Shown: positions 52,182-64,000 of the stretch, in pieces | How the letters are laid out: each line of letters begins with the position of its first letter | Position numbering within the stretch: the first letter of the stretch is position 1 | Origin: Effrenium voratum | Lineage: Eukaryota; Sar; Dinophyceae; Suessiales; Symbiodiniaceae | Assembly: GCA_963377175.1 (NCBI GenBank) | Contig: CAUJNA010003294.1 | Coordinates: 1,538,501 to 1,602,500 of the forward strand | DNA: 64,000 nucleotides | Reading direction: 5' to 3' | Translations under genes and position numbers: made by a program | Notes under the pieces: model-generated | Databases searched by the model: none | Seen by the model: the letters and a program-made list of their open reading frames with translations, nothing else | What the model was told of the DNA's origin: nothing

Positions 52182-53248
52182 GAAGTTGAGCTACGTCAGA
52201 GCCCAAACCCGACCTCATTGTCGTCCGACATGTTCAGGTGAGTGTGGGGCTGTGCAAAGGCAACAGTTGTGCAAACATCGAAGGAGATTGGGTAGCAGGG
52301 ACGGGCAAATTATTGACAGGGCTAGTAAGTCATTTTCAAGTCTTCCCAGCTCCGACAACCTTCCCTCCTTGCCTTCCTAAGTCCCTTCTTTGCTTCTCTT
52401 AGCCCAAGCTGGGCTGGCTGCAAGTTTATGATGCTGACACAAAGCTCGCTTTGGATCAATCTGGACCAAAGGCACATTCCCCAAAGCAGGCCATGACCTC
52501 AAAGAGGACTCCCTGCGAAAAATCCGAAGGCCTTAGATCCGAAGACTTTCCTCCCGCGACAGCCAACCTCTTGGGCCAATGCCTGAAACCCTCTGAGGAC
52601 GACACGTGGACTTCTCCGCCACTGCATGGCCGGCCTGATCGATCCAGCCCAAACGGGCCGACAAGTTAAGGATTTACGTCATGGCGTTCGCTCAAAATAA
52701 TCCTCGAATCAAACTCGCCCCAAAACAGGCTGAACCGCATGTGAAAGCCAAGGGACGGTATGAATGCAGGCGACAACGACACAAGTGCAATTCAACGTTA
52801 CAGCTGCAGTGGTTGCCAAGGAAATGCACTCTAGAACCACATATCCACAGTGCAGAAATGCGTAAGGCCGAGGGGGAGCCTGATAGGGGCGTCATTCTTG
52901 ATTCCCAAGAAGAAGTGCGGTAGCTGATACGCCGACACGTAAACCGGCCCCAAAAAGAATAGCCTTGAACAACACACACCAAGCCCATAGATCCCAAGCC
53001 CATTCACCCGCCTGGATGCCTGGCCATTGCCGGAGTCATGCCACTTCAAGTGCTGAAAATTCCAGTCCAGCTCTGACCTCGGATCCGCGAATCCGACAGG
53101 TGCCCAAGTCCGGTGCACTGATGGGGTCCGCTGATCAACAACCCTCCCCTGGAGAGGTTGGGATTCCTTTCAAGGGACCCCTGATCAATAGCTAAAGGTC
53201 GACTACTAGCAATCTTAAGGTTGCAAGATTTTGAGCCACAGCATGCGC

Positions 53249-53480
53249 CTGAAAGCCGCATTCCATTCAAACGCTCGTGACACGTTGCAATTGTGCGAAA
53301 ACACGACCCTTGCAAAAGGACTGCGATAAGAACTCAGCTCCAGGAAGCATTCGTTCGAAGTGGTTTCCATCTCACGCACTCCGAACATGCGCGTCGGCTG
53401 GACTGGAACAGGCCAAACTGCGCCATCCGTTCTCAACCAAATACGAAAGGATGTGCGGGGGTTGTACAAAAGTACTTTGC
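53249..53480 (-). CDS. Exon of minus-strand gene, unrecognised
   Basis: After the acceptor ggtccccag the minus strand reads KVLLYNPRTSFRIWLRTDGA, VWPVPVQPTRMFGVREMETT, SNECFLELSSYRSPFARVVF then SHNCNVSRAFEWNAAF. The end is placed at a GC donor (TTTCAG|gcgcatg), because the following bases TGTGGCTCAAAAT look like a MITE end. If read on, the frame stops at 53215. Coding quality is high and the product unknown. Confidence 0.55.
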
Positions 53481-53489
53481 CTGGGGACC

Positions 53490-53900
53490 CCCCAATCGCC
53501 GGCCAATCGCGGTCCAATCGCGATCCCACAGATTCCAATCGCGGATCCACGTTGGTCATCGCTGCTGTTTCTGTTTCAGTTTCACTTGTCTTATCTGAAG
53601 CGCTGGCCTTCCTCCATCCATACCTGAAAACTGGAAGGAAGTCCAATCGCGGAATTCGTCGGTGAAACTTCGGTTTGCAGCTAGTAAGCAGATTTAGAAA
53701 GCACAGCCTGGGCCTGCGCAGGCAATTAACATTCAGCTTTCCAGGAGGCACTTTTGCGCGCAGTCAAAATGAACGAGACGTGCGTCGGCACGTCAATCTA
53801 AACACCATTCAGCGCCTGAATTCACAATAATTTTGTTGCCCTTTCGCGGTCCAATCGCCGGCCTTTCGCGGCTCGAGTTTTCCCAATCGCGCGGTTCAAC
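53490..53900. repeat. Scattered CCAATCGCGG words
   Basis: CCAATCGCGG, CAATCGCCGGCC and TCCAATCGCGATCC cluster at 53500-53550, with further copies at 53641 and 53850-53896. They lie in an intron or between exons of the minus-strand gene. Confidence 0.7.
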
Positions 53901-54289
53901 AAGTTGCTGTTGTTCATAAGTTTTAGACATGCAATTACGGACGGCCCCCGTGCTGAACCTACAGCCAGCTCCGGCAAAGGCTTGGAACCTGGCAGCCAAA
54001 ACCGCTCCCCGTGAAGCCTCCCCTCGTTTGCAAATGAGCAGTCAATACCGCGAGGGAATGAGAGTTACCCACCAGCATCTAAGATCATTGGAGAACAAAA
54101 CAACGAGACTATGGCTCAAATCCTCTGTGCTTGAAAGATGCTCAAGGCACTGGGGCGCTTCAACGTCGGATTCTAGATAGTCCTCCTCCAATTGAGATTT
54201 CTGGCCTGCTAGTACTACTACATGATTGACCAGCTCTATCGACGGCGCCAACGCTGGCAGGAACCCACGAACATAGCAAGCTTCTGCAC

Positions 54290-54427
54290 TTGGGCAAACC
54301 GCTGCTGATTTGAGATCCGGGCAAGTCGAGGAAATACGCCCTGTTCTTGCCCCACCAAACCAGCCTCGTGCGTTGCTGTCCATCAAACAATGCCAAGGTT
54401 GGAAAGACCGCCACGAATGCCGGCCAT
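54290..54427 (-). CDS. Exon of minus-strand gene, unrecognised
   Basis: The acceptor cttgtagcgcag is followed by WPAFVAVFPTLALFDGQQRT then RLVWWGKNRAYFLDLPGS. Another open piece follows at about 54180-54255 (LAPSIELVNHVVVLAGQ) after ttcctgccag. Phase to the preceding exon at 54503 is not settled. Confidence 0.48.
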
Positions 54428-54502
54428 CTGCGCTACAAGTAGCATGATGAAGCCGTTGCCCATCTAATACTCGAACGCATGACATGTTGTGATGCATCTG
54501 AC

Positions 54503-54586
54503 ATTTTGCCACTGCACAAGCATAGATTGAGCAAACGGCTTGTCTCTTGGATCAAAGTAGAGGGTCACGGTCTGTTCATCGTCCTC
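54503..54586 (-). CDS. Exon of minus-strand gene, unrecognised
   Basis: Exactly 28 codons: EDDEQTVTLYFDPRDKPFAQ then SMLVQWQN. The acceptor is cttgtgaag and the donor GTCAGATG. Phase 0 at its start matches the end of the exon at 54673-54826. Strong coding character. Confidence 0.58.
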
Positions 54587-54672
54587 CTTCACAAGCTTCA
54601 TCTCATTTCCGTGAACATGCCCCGTTCAATCGACGAAAGACAAGTGCAGAGCTGAACATGAGCAGGCTTTGC

Positions 54673-54826
54673 CCGATCAAGGCAAAGGTGGATTCCAGCT
54701 GAACAATATGCAGAGTCGAACATGGAAGCCAAAATATTGCTTGCAGCCCAGTCCCGGAAGCAAGTGATTTGATCGTCTGAGGACAATGAAAGACTGTATT
54801 GCTCGCCTGGCGCAGGGAAGGACAAC
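54673..54826 (-). CDS. Exon of minus-strand gene, unrecognised
   Basis: It follows an acceptor attattgaatag and reads LSFPAPGEQYSLSLSSDDQI, TCFRDWAASNILASMFDSAY then CSAGIHLCLDR. The end is a GC donor (GATCGG|gcaaagcc) on a codon boundary, in phase with the next exon. Confidence 0.52.
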
Positions 54827-55136
54827 CTATTCAATAATCAGCGATTGTTTCATTTCAGGGTCGGTGCTTGTCAGCCCCCACAAAAAGCTGTGTCAACGCA
54901 CATGTCGCCCTTGCAACCTTACACGTCTTTAGCGTGAGATTTCAGATCCACTAAGGTGCACGAAGCGATAGCAATGGCATGAAATGCTACGCGTGCTGTG
55001 CACGAAAAGATAAATGAAACTAGTCTTTAGGAAACACCGCAAGCCGAAGCAAACCGGGCTCCCAAATCATGCATCCCAACTGACTTCCTGAAACGCCCGA
55101 TTTCCTCTCCCAGGCGTTTGCAGGCTTTTGCTCAAC

Positions 55137-55220
55137 TCTGTTCTGTGTCAAACTGGTCAGAGGATGGAAAGCCATGCGGAAGGGTCAATATTCCGCGACT
55201 TTCAGCAGGATCAACGGCAT
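55137..55220 (-). CDS. Exon of minus-strand gene, unrecognised
   Basis: Acceptor ataattattcag, then AVDPAESRGILTLPHGFPSS and DQFDTEQ, ending at a GTTGAGC donor. Beta-rich, proline-containing sequence like the downstream exons, so likely the same gene. At least one exon is missing between this and 54826, because the phases do not meet. Confidence 0.48.
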
Positions 55221-56125
55221 CTGAATAATTATTTATCGCCCATAGTTGCACAAGATGAGCACAAACACATTGATCCAAGCACTTGGGCTTGCAACGGGCC
55301 ACAGTGACAAGCTGCCTATCAGGCAAGTCAACGGCTCAAAACATTCCGTCCATCCAAATTCCTGGGGACGCTATGGGCATATCCGAACAACGGGTAGGTG
55401 TTCTGGTCGCTTTTGTCAACCATGCCAAACCGAGCCCACTATTTTCAACACCAACATGTACTGTATATGATAGTATTAGTAGAAGTAGCTATTGTAGAAG
55501 CAACACCTACCAATGTGACAAACAGTGATGGCAACAACAATAGTAATATAGCAAGGAAAAATAGAACAATGAGTAGCGAGTGCGTTTAGTGTGTAAATTT
55601 AGAATCCATGAGATGTAGGATCAATAAATTAATTCACTACAATCAGACAAACACATTATGACAGGGGTACACAATTAAACAAACGTAAAGCAATACTATA
55701 CCAAAGAAATATTACAAAACAATAGTACATCCAAAAACAGGCCAGCTCAACTTCTTGGGCCCCTCAAAGATCAACGCGATACGCTTAATCGGCTTTGTCT
55801 CCCTGCCCACCGCCCATGAGCGAGCCCTCGCGCGGCTGCGTCTCAGTACTACTGTGAGGAGTCACTGTGGAAAGAGCCTGCGGGTAAGCGCTGCCGTTCG
55901 AGGATCAGGCTGTCTTGCCGTTGCGCCGGCCAGTCGCGACTCGTGGTGCGGGTGGCGGGCCTGACTAGGTAGTGGCTCTTCTTGAGAGGCGCTTGGCCAG
56001 CTTGAACTCCACTGGGGGAGGCGACCAGTTTTGCGGAGTTTGCGGAGTTTGCGGAGCCTTCTGAGAAGCCGGGAGCAATGTCGCTTAGGCAGTGGCTCTG
56101 CGCTTCCCACCTAGCGCAGCAGCCT
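55221..56125. other. No assigned gene
   Basis: AT-rich, low-complexity sequence at 55450-55740 (AGTAATA, ACAATAG words) and a 9-base repeat TTTGCGGAG three times at 56031-56060. Confidence 0.5.
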
Positions 56126-56129
56126 TCCA

Positions 56130-56182
56130 ACACTCACTCACTCACTCACTCACTCACTCACTCACTCACTCATTCACTCACT
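56130..56182. repeat. ACTC microsatellite
   Basis: About twelve CACT units. Confidence 0.97.
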
Positions 56183-56503
56183 TGCTTTATCAGCGGCTGC
56201 CAATGGATTTGTTTGCCTCCCCCTCGCCCCCCTCGCTGATATTCAAGGCATTTCAGGGCTAATCAACGCCAAATGCTGTCGAATCTCCCGGCCTCCAAGG
56301 TCGGTCCAGTCTCCAGCTAAACGCTTCAGCGAAGCTGTCACCTCGGGGAAAGCTCAACCTGCTTTGAACAAGTATCAGCCAGGAAGCGCATTGGCACACG
56401 CGGACCAGCCGCACAAAGAGCAAACCAAGAATTCACAGACACACAAAGGCACACAAAGACAGACAAGACACATATACCCAAATACCCAAATACTTAAACA
56501 CCC

Positions 56504-58140
<1,637 letters not shown>

Positions 58141-58146
58141 AGATCC

Positions 58147-58236
58147 AAGAAACCCGCCACAGGAAATTCTATGGGCACTCCTTGTTCTTGGTGGGTATTT
58201 GGCACGTGTGCAGAATTTCCTGTGGCTGGCTTCTAT
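58147..58236. mobile_element. Small inverted-repeat element (GCCACAGGAAATTCT)
   Basis: GCCACAGGAAATTCT at 58156-58170 is inverted at 58212-58226. Outside, AAGAAACC and GGCTTCT extend the pairing imperfectly. About 90 bases, no coding capacity. Confidence 0.6.
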
Positions 58237-58955
58237 GAAGGGGGTTCAACCAGAATGTGTCAGCAAACATCACTTCATCACATGTGCTGATGCCTGGCAT
58301 AGCCAAAATTTGCCTCTCGTATCATCCGATTGATTGAGCCCCCTCAATGCATACTGCACACTGCTCATTGAGTACCATGGTGGCTCGACCTTGCCGGCAC
58401 CGCACCGAACAACACATTTGTCGAACATGCCTATCAGGATTTCATTGCATGCAAAGGACAGCGACTCGCTGTGCCACTACCCCAGAAACGAGGACCCTGC
58501 CTGGCCATTTTCACAATCCTTGGCAGCACGTGGAGTGACAATGCAAACAAATTAGCTGCCCAGCGGCTAATTACGGGTGATACTTCTGGCAGCAGCAGGC
58601 CTGATTGAGCCAGGCTTGATAAAACGCGCGCGCACACACACACACGCACAAATGCACACCGGCTCAATTCAGGCAAATCACGTAGGTCTGGAAACGGATG
58701 TTTCTAGGCTTCACCTTCCAAAGACTCCAAGCCACACGTTTCCAAGGCAAGGCTCAATACGAGCAGGTCTTGGGCGAGACGCAGAGTCGTCGAGCCTTGG
58801 CTACCCATGTGCTAGCAGTGTGTGGTGATGCCATGGCCACGGAAACAAGAAATCAATCAAATGGAACCACTGTAGTCCTCTATTGATTGCTCTTGGGGTG
58901 CTGTGGCGTCTGCCTTTTGAGGCTGGTCTGTGGATTTCCTTCGAACACTGCTCAC

Positions 58956-58978
58956 CTCAACAATCATTACTTGTGCAT
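58956..58978 (-). CDS. Possible 23-base micro-exon, minus strand
   Basis: A very good acceptor (tttgtttgtttctttccag) and donor (GAG|GTGAGC) enclose only 23 bases, open in one frame (AQVMIVE). The spacing of two strong sites suggests a real micro-exon, but no neighbouring exon is assigned. Confidence 0.3.
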
Positions 58979-58999
58979 CTGGAAAGAAACAAACAAAGG

Positions 59000-60240
59000 G
59001 CTGCTTTTGGCACGCACCGGCCATTCTGGATAACTTCGGCACGGGTACAAACAGTTCAAGGTGCCGAAGTGCCTTTTGCGCCTTTCGAGGTGTGCTGAGC
59101 GCACGACGCATCCCCCTCAGCCTGAGCAAAGCCACTTCCTCTTTTCATCACTGCCGAGACCTTTCATCAAGCAGTGGCATATTGGGTGATGCAGTGATGC
59201 CCAAAAACTGATTCCACGGGGATCATGGCCCCACCCACCCCCTCCCCAGGTGGAATGCACTTCGGCTTGGTGCCCTTAGCCTTCGCGGCCTTTCCTCATT
59301 TGTGGGACCAGCAGTGAAGGAGATCAAAATGAGTCTCGGGTCAACTAGTCACGCCCATGGACATGGTTTCCAATTTTGCAGCTGGACCCTGGAATGATGA
59401 ATTCTGCCCAGTTTGATTCATGGAACGCCAACTAATTTCCGGAAGCTTCGCGGCATGCGATGATGAATTCGCAGCTACTCCGAGGCCCCAGCACATCGGC
59501 GACACATCAGCTGCCTCGCAAATCGAGCCATAACCTTCCTGTGAGGGTTACATATATATATATATATGCTATCCCCCCCCCAATATATATGCTTTGGGGG
59601 GGGGGGTACCATATATATATATATAACGTGTGGGAAGCACGCCTTTGCAATAACTAATCCAGTGTGCTCGTCTTTGCCAATACCTCGGCTGACGGCCTGC
59701 ACAAGTAGTTGCCCTGTCTTGCGCATAGATGGAACCTAGTGTAAGTGGATCAACCAACTGAATGACATTGCGTGGTCTAACAAGCACTCAAACAATCAAT
59801 TCTGCGTCATACCAGCACTTGCTTGTGTCAACCTGCCCTTTGCGATCTCCGTTGAGATTTCAAAGACCGAGGTAGAGGCACATGCCCAACTGGATGCAGT
59901 GCTGAAAGCGCACACACACACACACAAACAAAGCACGACATGAGCAAGCACATCAATTACCAAACTAACAATGTTATAATTTTATAACGATTTGTATAGG
60001 CCTTATGATAACCCATAAAACAGGTAGAACCTGATGCTATAATAGACGGCAACAATTGGGCGCTCAATGACTCAAAGAATGACTTGAAGAAACCAAAGCC
60101 AGGCTCAACCACCAATCACTAGCGAGCACGTCAAATCTGTCAAGAACCCAGACACATCGTCCCGCCTATCGTCTGCTTTCAGCGGCCTGGCCACAAGTCA
60201 AATCTGCAAAACAGTCATAGTCGACTGTCCAATGCAAGCA
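59000..60240. other. No assigned gene
   Basis: Contains the TA/poly-C palindrome at 59553-59624 and a short CA run near 59910. Otherwise unique sequence without exon signals. Confidence 0.45.
59553..59624. repeat. Palindrome of TA runs around C9 and G10 tracts
   Basis: TATATATATA, then GCTATCCCCCCCCC, AATATATATGC, TTTGGGGGGGGGG and TACCATATATATAT. The C and G tracts and TA runs can pair into a hairpin. Confidence 0.85.
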
Positions 60241-60247
60241 TCGTGCC

Positions 60248-60520
60248 ATGTCCTTTTCCCCATTTAGTCTTGCCCATGTGATTCACCCTGTGCGTGATTG
60301 CTTTACTTGGGATAGTTGGGAATCAACAGAGCCATGCTCAGTGGATGAAGAAAGACCAATGTCGGTTCAAGCCTGGGATGATGCACGCACGCAAATGGGA
60401 TGGGGGGGACTGGACATAGATGGAGCAAATCATGTAAACATCGCCAACGGCATGAATAACAAAGAAGCCCAGAAATCTCAATGCCCATCTCGAGAAGCTA
60501 TCCATTCCACGCCGCTATAG
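60248..60520 (+). CDS. Open frame of 90 codons, doubtful
   Basis: ATG start; reads WESTEPCSVDEERPMSVQAW then DDARTQMGWGGLDIDGANHV. The composition is protein-like, but there is no splice or family support. Confidence 0.28.
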   Translation: MSFSPFSLAHVIHPVRDCFTWDSWESTEPCSVDEERPMSVQAWDDARTQMGWGGLDIDGANHVNIANGMNNKEAQKSQCPSREAIHSTPL

Positions 60521-61442
60521 AAGGTCAAACGTCTGCGCAAATGCAACCATAGCCATTGTCATCGCTTCGATTTTCTCCATAGGGGGATACATGTCCCAGT
60601 CCTCTATAGAATACAACCCAAAACATTGTATGCAACCACGGAAAACACAAAGCCTACTACCCGACAGTTCCAATCAACCAAAGCCAACTGAAAGCACACA
60701 TTTCATTCCGCGCGCGAATATTCCAAAAACTCGCGGCAGAAAGCAAAGCAAAACAACCCGCATATCGCCGAATATGGGAAACTTCAATTGAGCATGGCGT
60801 TTGACCGAGCCACGAACCCTGTGACTTGTAAGTGGTAGACGCCAAACAACTTGCAAACCATACACAAACTTCGGAAAAGCGACCGATCAGCAAAGCGTCC
60901 AAAACCTATTGACCTATTGACCTATTGACTGTAGGCTCTATGGCCATAAAGGGCTGTAGGCCATGCTCAAAACCTTATGGAACGTAAAAGGTAACCCTCT
61001 ACTAAAATACGGCCCTGTTTGGGGGAGGGGTTTGGCTGGGGAGGACCGAAAATCCGGGAAACTCTGAGAAATTCTGGGGAAATTCGGGGGTGGCTGCGCA
61101 GTCGCGGAGTCCGGGCCTAGTGCACTGAGAGCAGCGAGGCTTCTTGGCACTGCTGCCCAAGAGGCCCTTCCACTGTCTGGACTGGTCCTGAAGGCTTGGG
61201 GGATTCTCAACATCTGTGCGTTCGTTTGTTTGTTTGTTTATGTTTTGCTTTGTTTGGTTTTGTTATGTTCTGTGCTGCTTTGTTCTGCTTTGCTTGTTTT
61301 GTTCTGTTTTGTTCTGTTCTATACTGTTCGTTTGTTTGTTGCGAGTGTGATTGAGGGGGTGGTTGTATGAAGGGAGAAAGAAGGAAGCCATCCCTTGTGG
61401 AGGTCCGCCTATTGATTGATGCATTCCCAAATAGGGATCGTC

Positions 61443-61603
61443 TCAAAGTGGTTGCTGTCCTTTTGGTTTCCCTGTAAATGCCCAGAAGCCGGCATAAGCC
61501 ATTTTGAGAAACACCGCATGGTCAGGAAAAAACGCGCGGTCCGTGGTAGTTTTTGTGGAACCTGCGACAATGTATGGTGGGAATTTGCCAAAAGCAGGGA
61601 CCT
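61443..61603 (-). CDS. Probable last exon of minus-strand gene, unrecognised
   Basis: After the acceptor ggcttcatttgcag the minus strand reads VPAFGKFPPYIVAGSTKTTT, DRAFFPDHAVFLKMAYAGFW then AFTGKPKGQQPL and stops at TGA 61443. Aromatic- and proline-rich, no recognised family. A T/G-rich pyrimidine-like repeat (GTTTTGTTCTG words, 61215-61335) lies downstream. Confidence 0.5.
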
Positions 61604-61609
61604 CTGCAA

Positions 61610-62615
61610 ATGAAGCCAACCTTGCAGAACTTAAACCAACCGGAAACCGGCGCCCATCACCCATGGATACGTATATATATATATATATAAGCACAAAGCG
61701 CCCTGTCCGGCCGGCGATGTGTACTTGTCCCAAGAAGGAAAGGAGAGCCCCAAGAACGCAGGATCCATGGGTTTCTTGGCTTCGTTTGCTCTATCCAAAG
61801 GCCGAGCATACCACATATTTCAATCCATATAGCTCGGCTGTAGTGCAAGCAGCTGCCGTACTCGTAAAGGTTATAGTCCGTTCAGACTTGTCCTGATTAC
61901 TATTATGTCATATTGCAGTATAGTATATCATATTGAATAGTGTAGCATACTATACTGCAAATCATATACATGTTGTTTATATTGTATCACATTGTATTGC
62001 ATTAGCGTATCGAATATTTTGTGCTACTATATCAGACTACAGCACATTGTATCATACTATACAGCTATTGCAACGTGTCATATCATATGATTTCAGGTTC
62101 TACCATGCACCAGGACCTCGCTCCTCCACCCGCTTTTGACTTTGCTCATCGCGCCAACGCAGGCAAATGCTGTATTGAGCGGTCCTCTGAGGGAAGCGCG
62201 CGCCATACAGTGTCCTCTCCGTCCTCGCAAAGAAATGGCACAAAGCAAAGTCTTACCCGCCTGCACAATCAACTTAAACAACACCTCCCAAAATAAGGAA
62301 TTATCAAACATATCACACCAAAGTAGTCAATTATCAGTGTCAGTACAGTACATCGCGTTGTCAGGCAGTTGGGTTGGGGGCGACAACCAACAGCAATTGG
62401 TGAATGATAAGGAAGCTGTCAAGGACAACTCATCGTCACCTGGCAAGTCTGGAGAAATGAATCGAGTCCACGCCCGGCGCGCACGCGTGCCTTGCGGTGC
62501 CGCAAGCGGGCAATGGCTTGTGCGCTCAAGCCTTGGCCTGGATGATACACAGCCATGGCCTCGGATGTGACTCCGCCACTCTCCGGGCCCCAACGAAGTT
62601 CGGTACTCAGCGCTT
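61610..62615. other. No assigned gene
   Basis: A short TA run at 61672-61690 and an AT-rich stretch at 61890-62090. A minus-strand piece near 62270-62300 reads LFWEVLFKLIVQAG before a GTAAGAC donor and may be an exon. Confidence 0.4.
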
Positions 62616-62620
62616 AGAAG

Positions 62621-62728
62621 ATATGGCTGTGGGTCAAAACCAATGGTACCATTTTTGGGGTAGGTGCACCACGCATTCTAGTCGATTTTAGTGGGGATTG
62701 TGCTGTTCACTGGGGCCCATGGCCATAT
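62621..62728. mobile_element. MITE, TGTGGGTCAAAA family, type A
   Basis: Bounded by ATATGGCTGTGGGTCAAAAC and CCCATGGCCATAT. The outer ATATGGC/GCCATAT is an exact inverted repeat. The inside matches the copy at 597 closely (CAATGGTACCATTTTTGGGG, AGGTGCACCAC, GATTTTAGTGGGGATT, GTTCACTGGGG). The right end lacks the TTTTGA part. Confidence 0.78.
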
Positions 62729-62729
62729 C

Positions 62730-63770
62730 TAAAAACGGAACTCCCATTGCGGATGCAAATGGAATCCTGCAATGATTCCGCAGAAATCAAGAAAATACCT
62801 CCAGGCGCCCTGATCATACACGTGCCACTGGAATCGTTGCTCCCTTCAGGGGGGTGATCAGGTGGCTCTTTTTCCAGAGCTGCGTTGCATGACAGAGAAG
62901 CGGATAGGTAAACCGGTCGTGACCCTTGTTTTCATGTAGCACTTGGCAATGTCGTGCTGCCAATAGGGGGAAACAAGGAAAGACCGCTCCATGCTCTGAG
63001 CAAATCATCCTAAGCTCCACGCTGGTAGATAGGTAGTCTGCTGAACCGGATTCCTATGTTAGGCTCCAACTGTGCCTGCTTCCTGAAACCCAATTGGCTG
63101 GCATTCAGCACTTTCGGCCCAACCCCAAGGCTTCAAAGTTGCGGATGTGCCGCGCTTTGGAGGTCTTTCGATATGCTCGAACGAGCTCCTCGCACTGTGC
63201 ATGTTCCAGACAGCTATTGAGCCAACGACAACTGTCTGCTGCAAGCGAGTGCCCAAACGTCGCAATGCCTGTGACAAGCAACTATTTCAGAATCTCTTGA
63301 CAAACCCCGCGTTGGTCACACGTGTCAACACCTACAGCCGCAACATACATCCACTCCAAGGTGCGGTTTGGACTCCAGGGGAATTTTTCGCTGCCCAAGG
63401 AGCTGCCACATAAAGCAATCTGGCTGAGTCCAACAACACTTCAGCATACATCGCGGCATTGCAGCTGCGCCTGCGCTGCACTTGGCTTCCTGGCGCCCCA
63501 GCAGATCAGATCCGTGCCGCAAGGAAGCCAAACACTTAGTTTGAAGTGATGCGTGATCTTGCAAAAGATGGAAACACCGAATCATGCCCGTCGAGTTTTC
63601 AAGTCACATTGCATGATTGACTCAAACATTATTAGCTAAGGGAAGCATTCACTCAAGCAAAATACCCAAACATCAACAAACAGCACGTGTATGGCAGTAT
63701 CCTTCATTGTCAAAGACATGAATGGCAGAATCCCATGTCCATGAATTATCTGAGTTTGTGCTTGAGGTCG
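62730..63770. other. No assigned gene
   Basis: Short frames on both strands at 63059-63585. A plus-strand piece reads NPALVTRVNTYSRNIHPLQ before GTGCGG. Nothing decisive and no repeats. Confidence 0.4.
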
Positions 63771-63779
63771 TCCACTAAC

Positions 63780-63890
63780 CTGTGAACGTGCGACTGCGTT
63801 CTCCTTGAAACCAAAACCTTGATGGAACTGGCAGGCGCGCCCGTTGTCCATCTCCCACGTGCCGATCATGGTGAGCTCTTCACTAGCCAC
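63780..63890 (-). CDS. Exon of unrecognised minus-strand gene
   Basis: Exactly 37 codons between cggggctcag and the donor GTTAGTGG. It reads VASEELTMIGTWEMDNGRAC then QFHQGFGFKENAVARSQ. Codons end mostly in G or C. Both splice sites and phase are clean, so it is one of the best single exons in the window. Family unknown. The gene runs off the right edge upstream. Confidence 0.6.
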
Positions 63891-64000
63891 CTGAGCCCCG
63901 GAAGAGGTCCCTGTGGAATCTGCGCGTCTTGGATGCAGCGTGTTGTGTTGAAGATTCTGGCCATGGTGCCTTGTATTACTGCAACGTATGGCAGGGAAAG

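Noticed and set aside
51697..52380. 227-codon frame
   Set aside because: Overlaps another open frame, begins in a tandem repeat (LEAPRLEAPR) and shows no splice or domain evidence.
61490..61515. AAGCCATTTTGAG resembling part of the dinoflagellate spliced leader
   Set aside because: Lacks the flanking CCGTAG and GGCTCAAG; it is within the probable exon at 61443-61603.

Overview
The window looks like nuclear DNA of a dinoflagellate, most likely a symbiodiniacean or close relative. Long uninterrupted reading frames are almost absent outside one element. Coding sequence survives as short exons of 40-250 bases with good codon structure, separated by introns whose donors include GC as well as GT. 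Microsatellites, minisatellites and small terminal-inverted-repeat elements fill the rest. No bacterial operons, ribosome-binding sites, rRNA, CRISPR or convincing tRNA genes were seen. The taxon is inferred from this style; no marker gene fixes it.

Left part (1-26 kb): exon fragments mostly on the minus strand. The clearest set (775-4617) encodes part of a voltage-gated cation channel: S2-S3, S4, S4-S5 linker, S5, turret and pore helix, with reading phase conserved across most inferred junctions. A plus-strand gene with two phase-matched exons lies at 8337-8815. Single exons of unrecognised genes occur at 10.8, 15.7, 20.0, 20.9, 22.3, 23.5 and 24.5 kb. Small inverted-repeat elements and simple repeats lie between them.

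Central part (26-42 kb): a degenerate GC-rich array (GCCCGACGC-like words) hosts three different inverted-repeat elements. Element 2 (27169-30238, 3.07 kb) is a foldback-type element made largely of an inverted minisatellite; its empty target site is preserved in the neighbouring tandem copy of the array. Element 1 (31379-39434, 8.06 kb) has perfect 33-bp terminal inverted repeats, a 2-bp target duplication, AT-rich subterminal repeats, a DDE-type transposase-like protein and several cargo frames including a HAD-like domain. It is saturated with about 50 copies of a 15-base hairpin word (CCCTTGCCAAAAGGG and variants). The word runs through the coding frames in all three phases, and its stem shows compensating base changes. 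Element 3 (40809-41298) is a short element built of hairpins. Element 1 is the most unusual system in the window.

Right part (42.4-64 kb): more exon fragments, again mainly minus strand (42.8-45.6, 49.2-50.5, 53.2-55.2, 61.5 and 63.8 kb), with one plus-strand gene at 46.7-47.6 kb. A dispersed element family with TGTGGGTCAAAA ends lies in or beside introns throughout, several copies within about 15 bases of a predicted splice site, which suggests intron-generating (introner-like) activity. Exons of the same strand and region may belong to one gene, but no gene was traced from end to end, and most products could not be identified.
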